From contig JAKCDM010000004.1 of assembly GCA_021841865.1 (NCBI GenBank), positions 1-64,000 on the forward strand: DNA of 64,000 bases. The letters run 5' to 3'. The stretch is from Pseudomonadota bacterium. Lineage in GTDB: Bacteria > Pseudomonadota > Gammaproteobacteria > Burkholderiales > Burkholderiaceae_C. The translations under genes and the position numbers were made by a program. This document shows, piece by piece, positions 28,662 to 40,300 of the stretch; position 1 is the first letter of the stretch; each line of letters begins with the position of its first letter. Below the pieces are notes generated by a model. That model saw nothing but the letters and a program-made list of their open reading frames with translations. It made no database searches and was not told where the DNA came from.

Positions 28662-28682
28662 CAAATGTTATCATCACGTTTG
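28662..28682. promoter_or_regulatory. 21-bp operator-like palindrome CAAATGTTATCATCACGTTTG
   Basis: 8 of 10 half-site positions symmetric; lies in the AT-rich divergent gap between emrB-like and marR-like genes. Confidence 0.65.
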
Positions 28683-28687
28683 TTTTC

Positions 28688-29206
28688 ATGCCGTCGGGCC
28701 CGGGCCCGGCGCGCTCCGCACAGCCGCCGATGGACCGCCAGCGCAATTTCGGATTTCTGCTCGCCGAGCTCAACCGGCGCTACGTGCGCCTGTTCGAGCA
28801 GCTTGCGCAGGGCACCGGGCTGAACCTGACCACCTGCCGGGTGCTCGCCTACCTGGAGCGTCACCAGGGCATCAGCCAGACGCGCCTGGCCGAGCTCGCG
28901 GCCATCGAGCCCATGTCCCTGGTGCGCGTGCTCGACCGCCTGCAGGCCGAGGGCCTCGTGCGGCGGCGCCGCGACCCCGCCGATCGGCGCGCGCATCGCC
29001 TCGAGCTGTGCGCGCCCGCGCAACCGGTGCTGGAGCGAATTCGTGAACTGTCACGGCGCGCGCGCGAGCAGGTCTTCGCCGGCGTCGAGCCGGCCGAGCG
29101 TGACGCCTTCCTGGGCCTGCTCGAGAAACTGTGCGACAACCTCGACGCCAGCCGCCTGTCGGAGCCGGTCCGACGCGCCCGCGGCGAAGCCGGCGCCGGC
29201 CGCTGA
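28688..29206 (+). CDS. MarR-family transcriptional regulator
   Basis: TTCRVLAYLERHQGISQTRLAELAAIEPMSLVRVLDRLQAEGLVRRRRDPADRRAHRLEL wHTH. Confidence 0.92.
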   Translation: MPSGPGPARSAQPPMDRQRNFGFLLAELNRRYVRLFEQLAQGTGLNLTTCRVLAYLERHQGISQTRLAELAAIEPMSLVRVLDRLQAEGLVRRRRDPADRRAHRLELCAPAQPVLERIRELSRRAREQVFAGVEPAERDAFLGLLEKLCDNLDASRLSEPVRRARGEAGAGR

Positions 29207-29329
29207 CGGGCGCCGCGCGGCGTGGCGTAGCATGGCAAGCGCGCCGTGTCCCGGCTGCGCACGCGCGTGCCGGCCCGGCGCGCGCCGACGCAGCCGCGTT
29301 GCCCGTTTCGGCGCCCTGTCGCATTTGCC

Positions 29330-30202
29330 ATGAACCTGCTCCATCGCCGTTTCGCCCGGCTGTGTGCCGTACTGGCCGCGTGCCTCGTCTGCAGCCTCGC
29401 GGTCGCCGCGGCACCCGCAGCGCAGGCAGCGACGGTGTATACGGTCGCCGTGGTGCCGCAGTTCGCCCCCGTGCGGGTGTACGAGGATTGGCGTCCGTTT
29501 CTCGATGCACTGCAGAAGGCCACGGGACTTACGTTTCATCTGCTGACCTACTCGAGCATCCCGAAGTTCGAAGCTGCGTATGTCAAGGGCACGCCTGATT
29601 TCGCCTTCATGAATCCCTACGACGTGGTCGTCGCGCATCGTGCACGCGGCTACCGGCCGCTGGTGCGTGACACCAGGCCGCTGAGCGGAATCCTGGTCGT
29701 GCGTGCCGACTCGGGAATCCACGAGCTGGCGCAGCTGGCCGGCAAGCAGGTGGGCTTCCCGGCACCCAATGCCTTCGGTGCGTCGCTGTACATGCGCGCG
29801 CTGCTGCAGCGCCAGGGCGTGCGCATCGACCCGGTCTATCTCGGCACGCACCAGAACGTGTACCGCGCGGTGGCGCGCGGCGACGTCGTGGCCGGTGGCG
29901 CAGTGCACGCCACGCTGATGCGCGAGCCGCTCGCCTTGCGCCAGTTGCTGCGCGTGATCTACGTCACGCCGAGTACCCCGCCCCACGCGCTGGCCGTCAA
30001 CCCGCGCGTACCCGACGCGGTCGCCAGGCGCGTGCAGCAGGCCATCCTCGGCATGGCCGGGCGTGCCGCGGACGCCACGCTGTTGCTGCACGCGCAGATG
30101 CCGCATCCGGTGCCGGCGAACTACCGGCGCGACTACGCGCCGCTGGAGCGCCTGCACCTGGAGCGTTTCTATGTGCGCCCGCAAGGCGGCGGCGCGGGCT
30201 GA
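29330..30202 (+). CDS. PhnD-like phosphate/phosphonate-type periplasmic binding protein
   Basis: Signal peptide; YTVAVVPQFAPVRVYEDWRPFLDALQKATGLTFHLLTYSSIPKFEAAYVKGTPDFAFMNPYDVVVAH. Confidence 0.88.
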   Translation: MNLLHRRFARLCAVLAACLVCSLAVAAAPAAQAATVYTVAVVPQFAPVRVYEDWRPFLDALQKATGLTFHLLTYSSIPKFEAAYVKGTPDFAFMNPYDVVVAHRARGYRPLVRDTRPLSGILVVRADSGIHELAQLAGKQVGFPAPNAFGASLYMRALLQRQGVRIDPVYLGTHQNVYRAVARGDVVAGGAVHATLMREPLALRQLLRVIYVTPSTPPHALAVNPRVPDAVARRVQQAILGMAGRAADATLLLHAQMPHPVPANYRRDYAPLERLHLERFYVRPQGGGAG

Positions 30203-30214
30203 GCCGGGCGATCG

Positions 30215-33292
<3,078 letters not shown>

Positions 33293-33293
33293 G

Positions 33294-35921
33294 TCAGCTC
33301 GGCGCGCTTGCCCCAAGCTGCTGTTGCACGCGCTGCGCGCAGGCTTGCACCGGCTGCAGCCAGGCCAGGGTCTGCGCCGCCTCGGCTGGCCTGCCCGCAT
33401 GGTCGCGCGCCTGGCGCTCGAGTTGGTCGCAGGCCAGGCCCAGCGCCGCGGCTCCCACGGTGCGTGACGAGGACTTGAGCCGGTGCGCCAGTTCACCGAG
33501 TCGCGCCGGGTCGGCCGCTTCGGCGGCTTGCTGCATGCACTGCAGCGCAGTGCGCAGTTCGTCGGCGTACTGGGCCAGCAGCGAGTCGACCACCCGCGGG
33601 TCGTCGCCCACCAGCATGCGCAGCTGCGCCAGGTCCAGGCAGCTCGCCTGCGGCTCGAGCGCCGCGCCCTCGCCGGGCCGGCGCGCGAGCAGCGCGTGCA
33701 GCGTCGCGCGCAGCGCGTCGAGCGCGACCGGCTTGGTCAGGTGCACGTCCATGCCGCTGGCCAGCGCGCGCTCGAGTTCGTCGGCATGCGCCGCCGCGGT
33801 GAGGGCGATGATCGGGGTGGCAGGGCGCTGCGCGGCTCGCTCGCGGCGGCGGATTTCGCGCGCCAGCTCGAAGCCGTCCATGTCCGGCATGTGCAGGTCG
33901 GTGAGCACGGCTGCGAAGGGCTCGTGCTCCCACAGGCTCAGCGCGGCCCGCCCGTCCGGCGCGATGCGGGCTCGCAGGCCCAGGTGGCGCAATTGCAGCC
34001 CGATGACCTCGCGATTGGTCGGATTGTCCTCGGCCACCAGCACCGGCAGTTCGCCGGGCAGCGGTTGCGTCGCGGGTGCGGCCGGCGCTGCCGGCGCCGG
34101 CGACGGCGACGGCGCCTGTCGGGCCTCGCGCAACGCGAGCGTCACGTCCAGGCGGCTGCCCATGCCGGGGCGGCTGCGCGCGCGGATGCTGCCTCCCATC
34201 GCCGCCACCAGCTCGCGGCTGATCGCCAGCCCCAGCCCGGTCCCGGTCTGGCGCGGGGCATTCGCGCCCTGCGCCTGCTCGAAGGGGCGGAACAGTCGCG
34301 CCAGCGTGGAGGCTTCCATGCCCACGCCGTTGTCGCGCACGCTGATGCCCAGGCGCGGCGCGTGCGCGTGGCCACCGAGGCGGCGCACATGCACCCGTAC
34401 CTCGCCGTGGCGGGTCAGGCCGCTGGAGAACTTCACCGCGTTCGACACCAGGTTCGACAGCACCTGGCGCAGCCGTCCGGCATCGCCCCGGATATGCCGA
34501 GGCACGTCGGGCTCGATGTGCATGCTCAGCGAACACCCGCCGCGCGCGGCCGCGTCGGCGTACAACTCGGTCACGTCGGCCAGCAGCGCCTGCAGGTCCA
34601 CCACCTCGTCCACCAGTTCGAGCCTGCCTGCCTCGATCTTGGAGAAATCCAGCAGGTCGTTGACGATGCCCAGCAGCGAGACCGCCGAGCGATGGCTGAC
34701 CTCGGCCATGCGTCGCTGGGCCGGCTGCAGGGAACTGCGCAGCAGCAGCTCCAGCATGCCCACGACCCCGTTCAGGGGCGTGCGCACCTCGTGGCTGACC
34801 TTGGCCACGAAGCGCGACTTGGCATCGTCGGCGCGCTGCGCGACGATGCGCCGGGTCTCGCTGTCGCGCACCAGTTCCACCTGGCGCATCAGCAGCAGCA
34901 CCAGCAGCGTGGCCAGCAGCACCGCGCCGAACACCACGCGGGCCTCGTTTCCCGGCCCGAGCGGGTGGGCAGCATAGGCGAGCACGCGCCACTGGCGCTG
35001 CCCGATGTCGAACACCCGCTGGTAGGACACGGCGCCGCGCAGCAGCTCGGAGGGGCTGCTGCGCAGTCCGCGCGGGTACAGCACCTGCGCGGGCCGCCCC
35101 GGTGACGCGCCGGTCTGGTCGAACACCGCCAGGCGCGGCGCGGCGCTTCCCGGCCGCGCCGCGCCGTCGCTGCCCTGGAGCAGCGAGCCGATGCTGAACA
35201 CCCCGAGCACGAAGCCGCGCAGCGCGCCGTGCCGCCCCGCGCGCTGCGCGTCGAACACCGGGTAGAACACCAGGAAGCCGTATTGCCCGTCGGGGTCCTG
35301 GACCAGGGCCACGCGTGCCGTGGCCACCATCTTCCCGCTGGCGGCGGCGCGCTCCAGCGCCAGGCGACGCACCGGATTGGAGTTGAGGTCGAAGCCGAGT
35401 GCCGCGCGATTGCCGTGCAGGGGCTCGACGTAGTAGACGGGGAAATATTCGTCGCGCGCGGCTTCCGGGCGCATGGCGCCGTCGGGCGAGCGCGCTGTGA
35501 TGTGGAAGCCCGGGGCGCCGTCTGCATGGGCCCGGGCCTCGAGCGCGGCGCGTCCCGCGCCGTCGACACGCGGGATCCACTCCAGCGCACGGATCGACGG
35601 GTTGCGCCGCAGCAGCGGGTCGCAGAATGCCTGGAACTGGGCGCGGCGCACATGCGACGCGACATCCATGAAGGCGCGCAGCGCGACCAGATCGTTCAAC
35701 GCCGCGTTGAGTCGCGCGTCGACCTGCAGCACGCGCTGCTGGGCCACCTGCTCGAACTGACCCTGCATCCGCGAGGACTCGGCCTTGCGCAGCGAGTCCG
35801 CGAGGGCCCAGGCGACCGCCAATCCTGCCAGCGCGACCACCAGGTAAGGCAGCCAGGACCTGGCATGATCGAGGCCGGGCCGGGCAGCACCCGGCCGGTC
35901 CGCGGGATCAGGCTCGGGCAT
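33294..35921 (-). CDS. CHASE-domain hybrid sensor histidine kinase (CHASE-HisKA-HATPase-REC-Hpt)
   Basis: ALEWIPRVDGAGRAALEARAHADG ... YFPVYYVEPLHGNRAALGFDLNSNP (CHASE), VSHEVRTPLNGVVGMLELLL, TDLHMPDMDGFE, AHRLKSSSRTVGA. Confidence 0.94.
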   Translation of the reverse strand: MPEPDPADRPGAARPGLDHARSWLPYLVVALAGLAVAWALADSLRKAESSRMQGQFEQVAQQRVLQVDARLNAALNDLVALRAFMDVASHVRRAQFQAFCDPLLRRNPSIRALEWIPRVDGAGRAALEARAHADGAPGFHITARSPDGAMRPEAARDEYFPVYYVEPLHGNRAALGFDLNSNPVRRLALERAAASGKMVATARVALVQDPDGQYGFLVFYPVFDAQRAGRHGALRGFVLGVFSIGSLLQGSDGAARPGSAAPRLAVFDQTGASPGRPAQVLYPRGLRSSPSELLRGAVSYQRVFDIGQRQWRVLAYAAHPLGPGNEARVVFGAVLLATLLVLLLMRQVELVRDSETRRIVAQRADDAKSRFVAKVSHEVRTPLNGVVGMLELLLRSSLQPAQRRMAEVSHRSAVSLLGIVNDLLDFSKIEAGRLELVDEVVDLQALLADVTELYADAAARGGCSLSMHIEPDVPRHIRGDAGRLRQVLSNLVSNAVKFSSGLTRHGEVRVHVRRLGGHAHAPRLGISVRDNGVGMEASTLARLFRPFEQAQGANAPRQTGTGLGLAISRELVAAMGGSIRARSRPGMGSRLDVTLALREARQAPSPSPAPAAPAAPATQPLPGELPVLVAEDNPTNREVIGLQLRHLGLRARIAPDGRAALSLWEHEPFAAVLTDLHMPDMDGFELAREIRRRERAAQRPATPIIALTAAAHADELERALASGMDVHLTKPVALDALRATLHALLARRPGEGAALEPQASCLDLAQLRMLVGDDPRVVDSLLAQYADELRTALQCMQQAAEAADPARLGELAHRLKSSSRTVGAAALGLACDQLERQARDHAGRPAEAAQTLAWLQPVQACAQRVQQQLGASAPS

Positions 35922-37215
35922 GGTCGGGCCGTTCGCTGCCGCCGCCGTCGGGCGCCGTCAGGCCGAGTTCCAGCACGCGCTCGCGCCAGAGCTCGTGCCA
36001 GCGCGGCAACTGCTCCCCGGCCAGCGGACGCGAGATGAAATAGCCTTGCGCCAGGTGCACGCCGTGGCAGCGACAGAAATCCCAGTCGAGCCGGTCCTCG
36101 ATGCCCTCGGCGACGACCCGCATGCCCAGGGCCTGGCCGAGCTGGGTGCACGAGTCGAACAGCACCGTGCCGCGCAGCGACGCGTGCGCGGCGTGGGTGA
36201 AGTCACGATCGATCTTGATCTCGTCGAACACCGCGTCGCGCAGCTTGGACAGCGTCGAGTAGCCGCTGCCGAAGTCGTCGATGGACAACGCGAAGCGTCG
36301 CAGCCGCAGACGGCTCATGATCTCGACCAGCAGGCGCGGGTCGTCGCCCAGTCCGCTTTCCGTGACCTCGATGACCAGGTCCTCGGGTTGCGTGCCATGG
36401 TGCCGCGCGCGCTCGCTGACCAGCTCGGCGAAGCCCAGGTCCCCCAGGTCCTGCGCCGACGCGTTCACCGACATCGACAGCGCCAGGCCCTGTGCGCGCC
36501 ATCGCGCCTGCTGCGCCAGTGCGGTCTCGAGCACGCTGCGCGTCAGCTCCCTGATCGCACCGCAGGATTCCGCCAGTGGCACGAAACGCGCCGGCGAGAT
36601 CAGCCCATGCGCGGCATGCCGCCAGCGCGCGAGGGACTCGACGCCGACCAGGCGGCCGTCGCGCAGGTCGACCTTCGGCTGGTACATGCAGCCGATGTCG
36701 CCGCGGGCCAGCGCCTGGCGCAGCGCCTGTTCATCGGGCTGCCAGCCGCCGTCAGCCCCGGCGCTCGTCGCACGCGCATCGGCACAGCCCCACGGCAGCG
36801 CCTGCAGCTGTTCGAGGCGCGGCGGCTTGCCCAGCGTGCCCGGCACGTTCAGTCCGTGCGAGCGCGCCAGTTGCATCACCGACTCCAGCACTTCCGGCGC
36901 CTCGCCGCTGAACGGAACGACGCAGCCCGCGTATCCGATGTCGGCCAGGTGGCGAAAAAAAGCCATGCCGTCGATGCCGGGCATGTTCAGGTCCACGACG
37001 ATGCCGTCGAACTCGCACGCGCGCTCACGCAGCCGCTGCAGCGCTGCCGCCGGGTCGGTCTCGCCGACCGCTTCGAAGGGGCCTATGCGGCCGAGCATCA
37101 CGCCCAGCAGCGTGGCCATGAACGGATCGTCGTCGACGATCAGCACCCGCGCCGCCTGCGCCGCCTCGCCCGCGCTGGTGGCGCGCTCGGGCGATGGCGG
37201 GGTGGTCGTGGGCAT
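35908..37215 (-). CDS. REC-EAL response regulator (c-di-GMP phosphodiesterase, VieA-like)
   Basis: VLIVDDDPFM ... VVDLNMPGIDG (REC); VGVESLARWRH, MSVNASAQDL, VIEVTESGL, SIDDFGSGYSTL, AEGIEDRLDWDF, QGYFISRPL (EAL). Confidence 0.93.
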   Translation of the reverse strand: MPTTTPPSPERATSAGEAAQAARVLIVDDDPFMATLLGVMLGRIGPFEAVGETDPAAALQRLRERACEFDGIVVDLNMPGIDGMAFFRHLADIGYAGCVVPFSGEAPEVLESVMQLARSHGLNVPGTLGKPPRLEQLQALPWGCADARATSAGADGGWQPDEQALRQALARGDIGCMYQPKVDLRDGRLVGVESLARWRHAAHGLISPARFVPLAESCGAIRELTRSVLETALAQQARWRAQGLALSMSVNASAQDLGDLGFAELVSERARHHGTQPEDLVIEVTESGLGDDPRLLVEIMSRLRLRRFALSIDDFGSGYSTLSKLRDAVFDEIKIDRDFTHAAHASLRGTVLFDSCTQLGQALGMRVVAEGIEDRLDWDFCRCHGVHLAQGYFISRPLAGEQLPRWHELWRERVLELGLTAPDGGGSERPDHARA

Positions 37216-37385
37216 GGGTGGCGCGAGCGGGGCATCGTTCGCGCAATGAGCACGCGCGAAGATGGACTTTCGCCGAAGCTTACGCTAACGCGGTCTTGCC
37301 GGGCCTCGGCGATCGCCAAGTCAACTCGAAGTCCAGTGCACTATTGCACAGGTTCGGGGAATTTTCGGCTCACGTTCACACCTTC

Positions 37386-40300
37386 TCAGGCCTGCACGTG
37401 GCGTCGCGCGGGGTCGGCCTCGTTGGCCGCTTCCTCCGCATCGCCCCGGTCGTCGCCGGCGGCGCCCATGCTCCAGCTGAGCTGGTGCAGCGCGCGCACC
37501 AGGCGGTCGGACGCGCGGTCCAGCGCGCCCGCGCCCAGGCTGGCCAGCACCTGTTCGCGGCGGTCCGTCTCCTGCGCCTCGCGCAGCAGGTCCCCGGCCT
37601 GCCGGTGGAACTCCGTGTGCAGGTGCCGCGCACGCTGAAAGGCCGTTCGCGTGGCGGGCCAGATGGTGTCGGCGTGGCGGCGCATCCAGCGTCCCAGCAG
37701 GCAGGCATCGTCGCGGCACACCACGCGCCACTGCAGCGCCGAGCCCTCGCCGCGCAGGCTGCGCATCAAGGTGTCGCGGTACTGCTGGTGGGACACGATG
37801 ATGCGCTGCCAGTCCAGCGGCGCGATGTCCCGGCTGTACAGCAGCGCCTGGCGCCCCAGCGCGGTGTCGGGGCTGCCTGCATCGAGTTCCCAATGCCAGG
37901 TCTGCAGCCATGCCGCGAGTTTCTCGGCCGGCATCGGGCGGGCCAGCGCATAGCCCTGGCCGCGCTCGACCCCCAGCGCCAGCGCCATCTCGACCAGCTC
38001 GGGGCTTTCCAGGCCTTCCATGGTCACCTGCATGTTCAGGCCCTGCGCCATGCGCACCAGCGCGCCGACGAAGGAGATGGTCTTCACCGGCTCCTCCTGC
38101 GCCTGCTGCACGATGTGCTGGTCGATCTTCACCGTGTGGAAAGGCAGGCTGCGCATGCGCCGCAGGCTGCTGTAGCCCGAACCCAGGTCGTCCATGATCA
38201 GGCGCACGCCCAGGCGCGAAAGGCTGGCGATGGCCTCGTCGCGGCGCTGGCTGTCGAACTGGTCCTCGTGGGTCTCCAGCAGCTCAAGGTGCAGGCGCGA
38301 GGCGTCGATGCGGCTGTGCTCGAGGGCCTGCGCGATCCACTGCGGGCACTCCGGGTCCATCAGCACGCTGGGCGGCAGGTTCAGGCTGGCGCCCAGGCGC
38401 AGGCCCTGCGCGTCCCAGGCGCGCAGCCAGTGCAGGGTCAGCTCGAGCCCCTTGCGGAACAGGATGCGCAATTCGTGGTTGCCGAAGGCTTCCAGGAAGG
38501 CGCCGGGATGCAGCACCGTGTCGCCGTCCTGCAGGCGCGCCAGCACCTCGACCTCGTCGGGCTGGCCGGTCAGCAGGTTGACCAGCGGCTGCACGTGCAG
38601 GCGCAGGCCTCCGCCGTACAGCAGGTCGTGCAGGCGGCTGCGCCGGGTGGCCGCGATCGGATGCTGGGTCGGGCCTCCGAGAGCGCGCTGGAACGCCGGT
38701 CCCAGGTGATGCTGCGCCGATTCGAGCCACATGCGCATGCCCGGGGCCTCGAATTGCCCGGGATGGCGTCCGAGCAGCGTGATCACCTGGTGCACGTGGC
38801 CGTGGCGGTCGAGCAGCGGAATCGCCGCGGCGCTGCGCACGCCGAATCGGCTCGCGATGGGCCCGTAGCCGTCCATCGCCGATTCGTTGGCGTCGGTGGC
38901 GATCACGCCGCTGCTCCACGCGCGCTGCGTGGCTCCCGGACGCTCCAGCGCACCGCGCCGGAAGTCGGGGTCGAGCCCGGCGTCGCGCAGCGCCTGCAGG
39001 TAGGCCTGGGCCTCGCCGAACCCGAACTCCAGCACATAGCGGTTGTCGGCATCGGGCCTGCCGCAGGCCACGCCGCACACTCCAGGCAGCTCGCCCAGGT
39101 GGGCCACCACGTGGCGCGGCAACTGCCCCGACTGTTCCCAGGCGCCCAGGCGCAGTTCCATGGCCGCCAGGTGCGCCTGGCGCTGGTGCTGGACCTCCAG
39201 CGCGCCGCGTTGCGCCGCCTGCAGGTCGAGCGCCACGCGCTGCTGCAGCAGGGTCTGCAGGCGAACGCGGGCATCCAGGCGAAGCGGAAGGCGCTGCGTG
39301 GCGCGCTGCAGCGCGGCACCGTACTGGCTGAGCGCGGCCATCGATGCCGCGCCATCGACGCCGATCATCGCGTGCACGCGCCCCAGGCGCAGCGCGGCAA
39401 GCTCCTGCTCGTGGCGCTGCAGCCGCGGCTGCAGCAGGCGCCGCAGATGCCGCTGCTGGTGCTGCTTGAGACCCTGCACCTCCGGGGCGGTGAGCATCGC
39501 CAGGATGCGTGCGTTGGCGCTGTCCGGCGCAAGCTGGCGCCAGTAGGACTCGACGAACTCCTCGTCCACCGCGACCAGCTCGGCCTGCACCTTGTCGAGC
39601 AGCTCCGCGGCCGCCTCGCCGTACGGGTCGAGCTCGTCCTCCTGCGCGTCGTCGACCTGCTCGCCGCTGAGCAGCCACCAGCGCTGACGCCGCGCCTTGG
39701 CCGCCTTGGTCGCGTACAACGCGCCGTCGGCCTGGCGCAGCAGCGTGTCGGGCTCCTCGCCATGCTCGGGGTACAGCGCCAGGCCCATGCTCATGCCGAC
39801 CTCGGCCAGCACCCCGGGGCCGAGCTCGAAGGGCTCCTCGACCGCACGGTGCAGGCGCGCCAGCACGGTGGCCAGCACCTGGCGCGGGTGCGCGGCGTCG
39901 AGCTCGTCGAGCACCAGCACGAATTCATCGCCACCCAGGCGAGCCAGCAGGTCCGATTCGCGCAACTGGGCCTGCAGGCGCGTGCCGAGCTGTTGCAGCA
40001 GGCGGTCGCCGGCGGCGTGTCCGTAGGTGTCGTTGACAGGCTTGAAGTCGTCCAGGTCGAGCACGCCGATGGCCAGCTGGTGCCCGCCGCGGCGCGCGCG
40101 CGCCATCGCATGCGGCAGGTGCTGCTCGAGCGCCAGCCGGTTGGCCAGCCCGGTCAGTGCGTCGTGGCGCGCCAGATGTGCCTGCTCCGACTCGCGCGCC
40201 TGCAGCATCTGCTTGAGGTCGATCTCGGTCAGCGCCTGGCTGATCAGCTCCGCTGTGCGTACCAGCGTGTCCTGCACGATGGCGTCGAGGTCGGCGCTGT

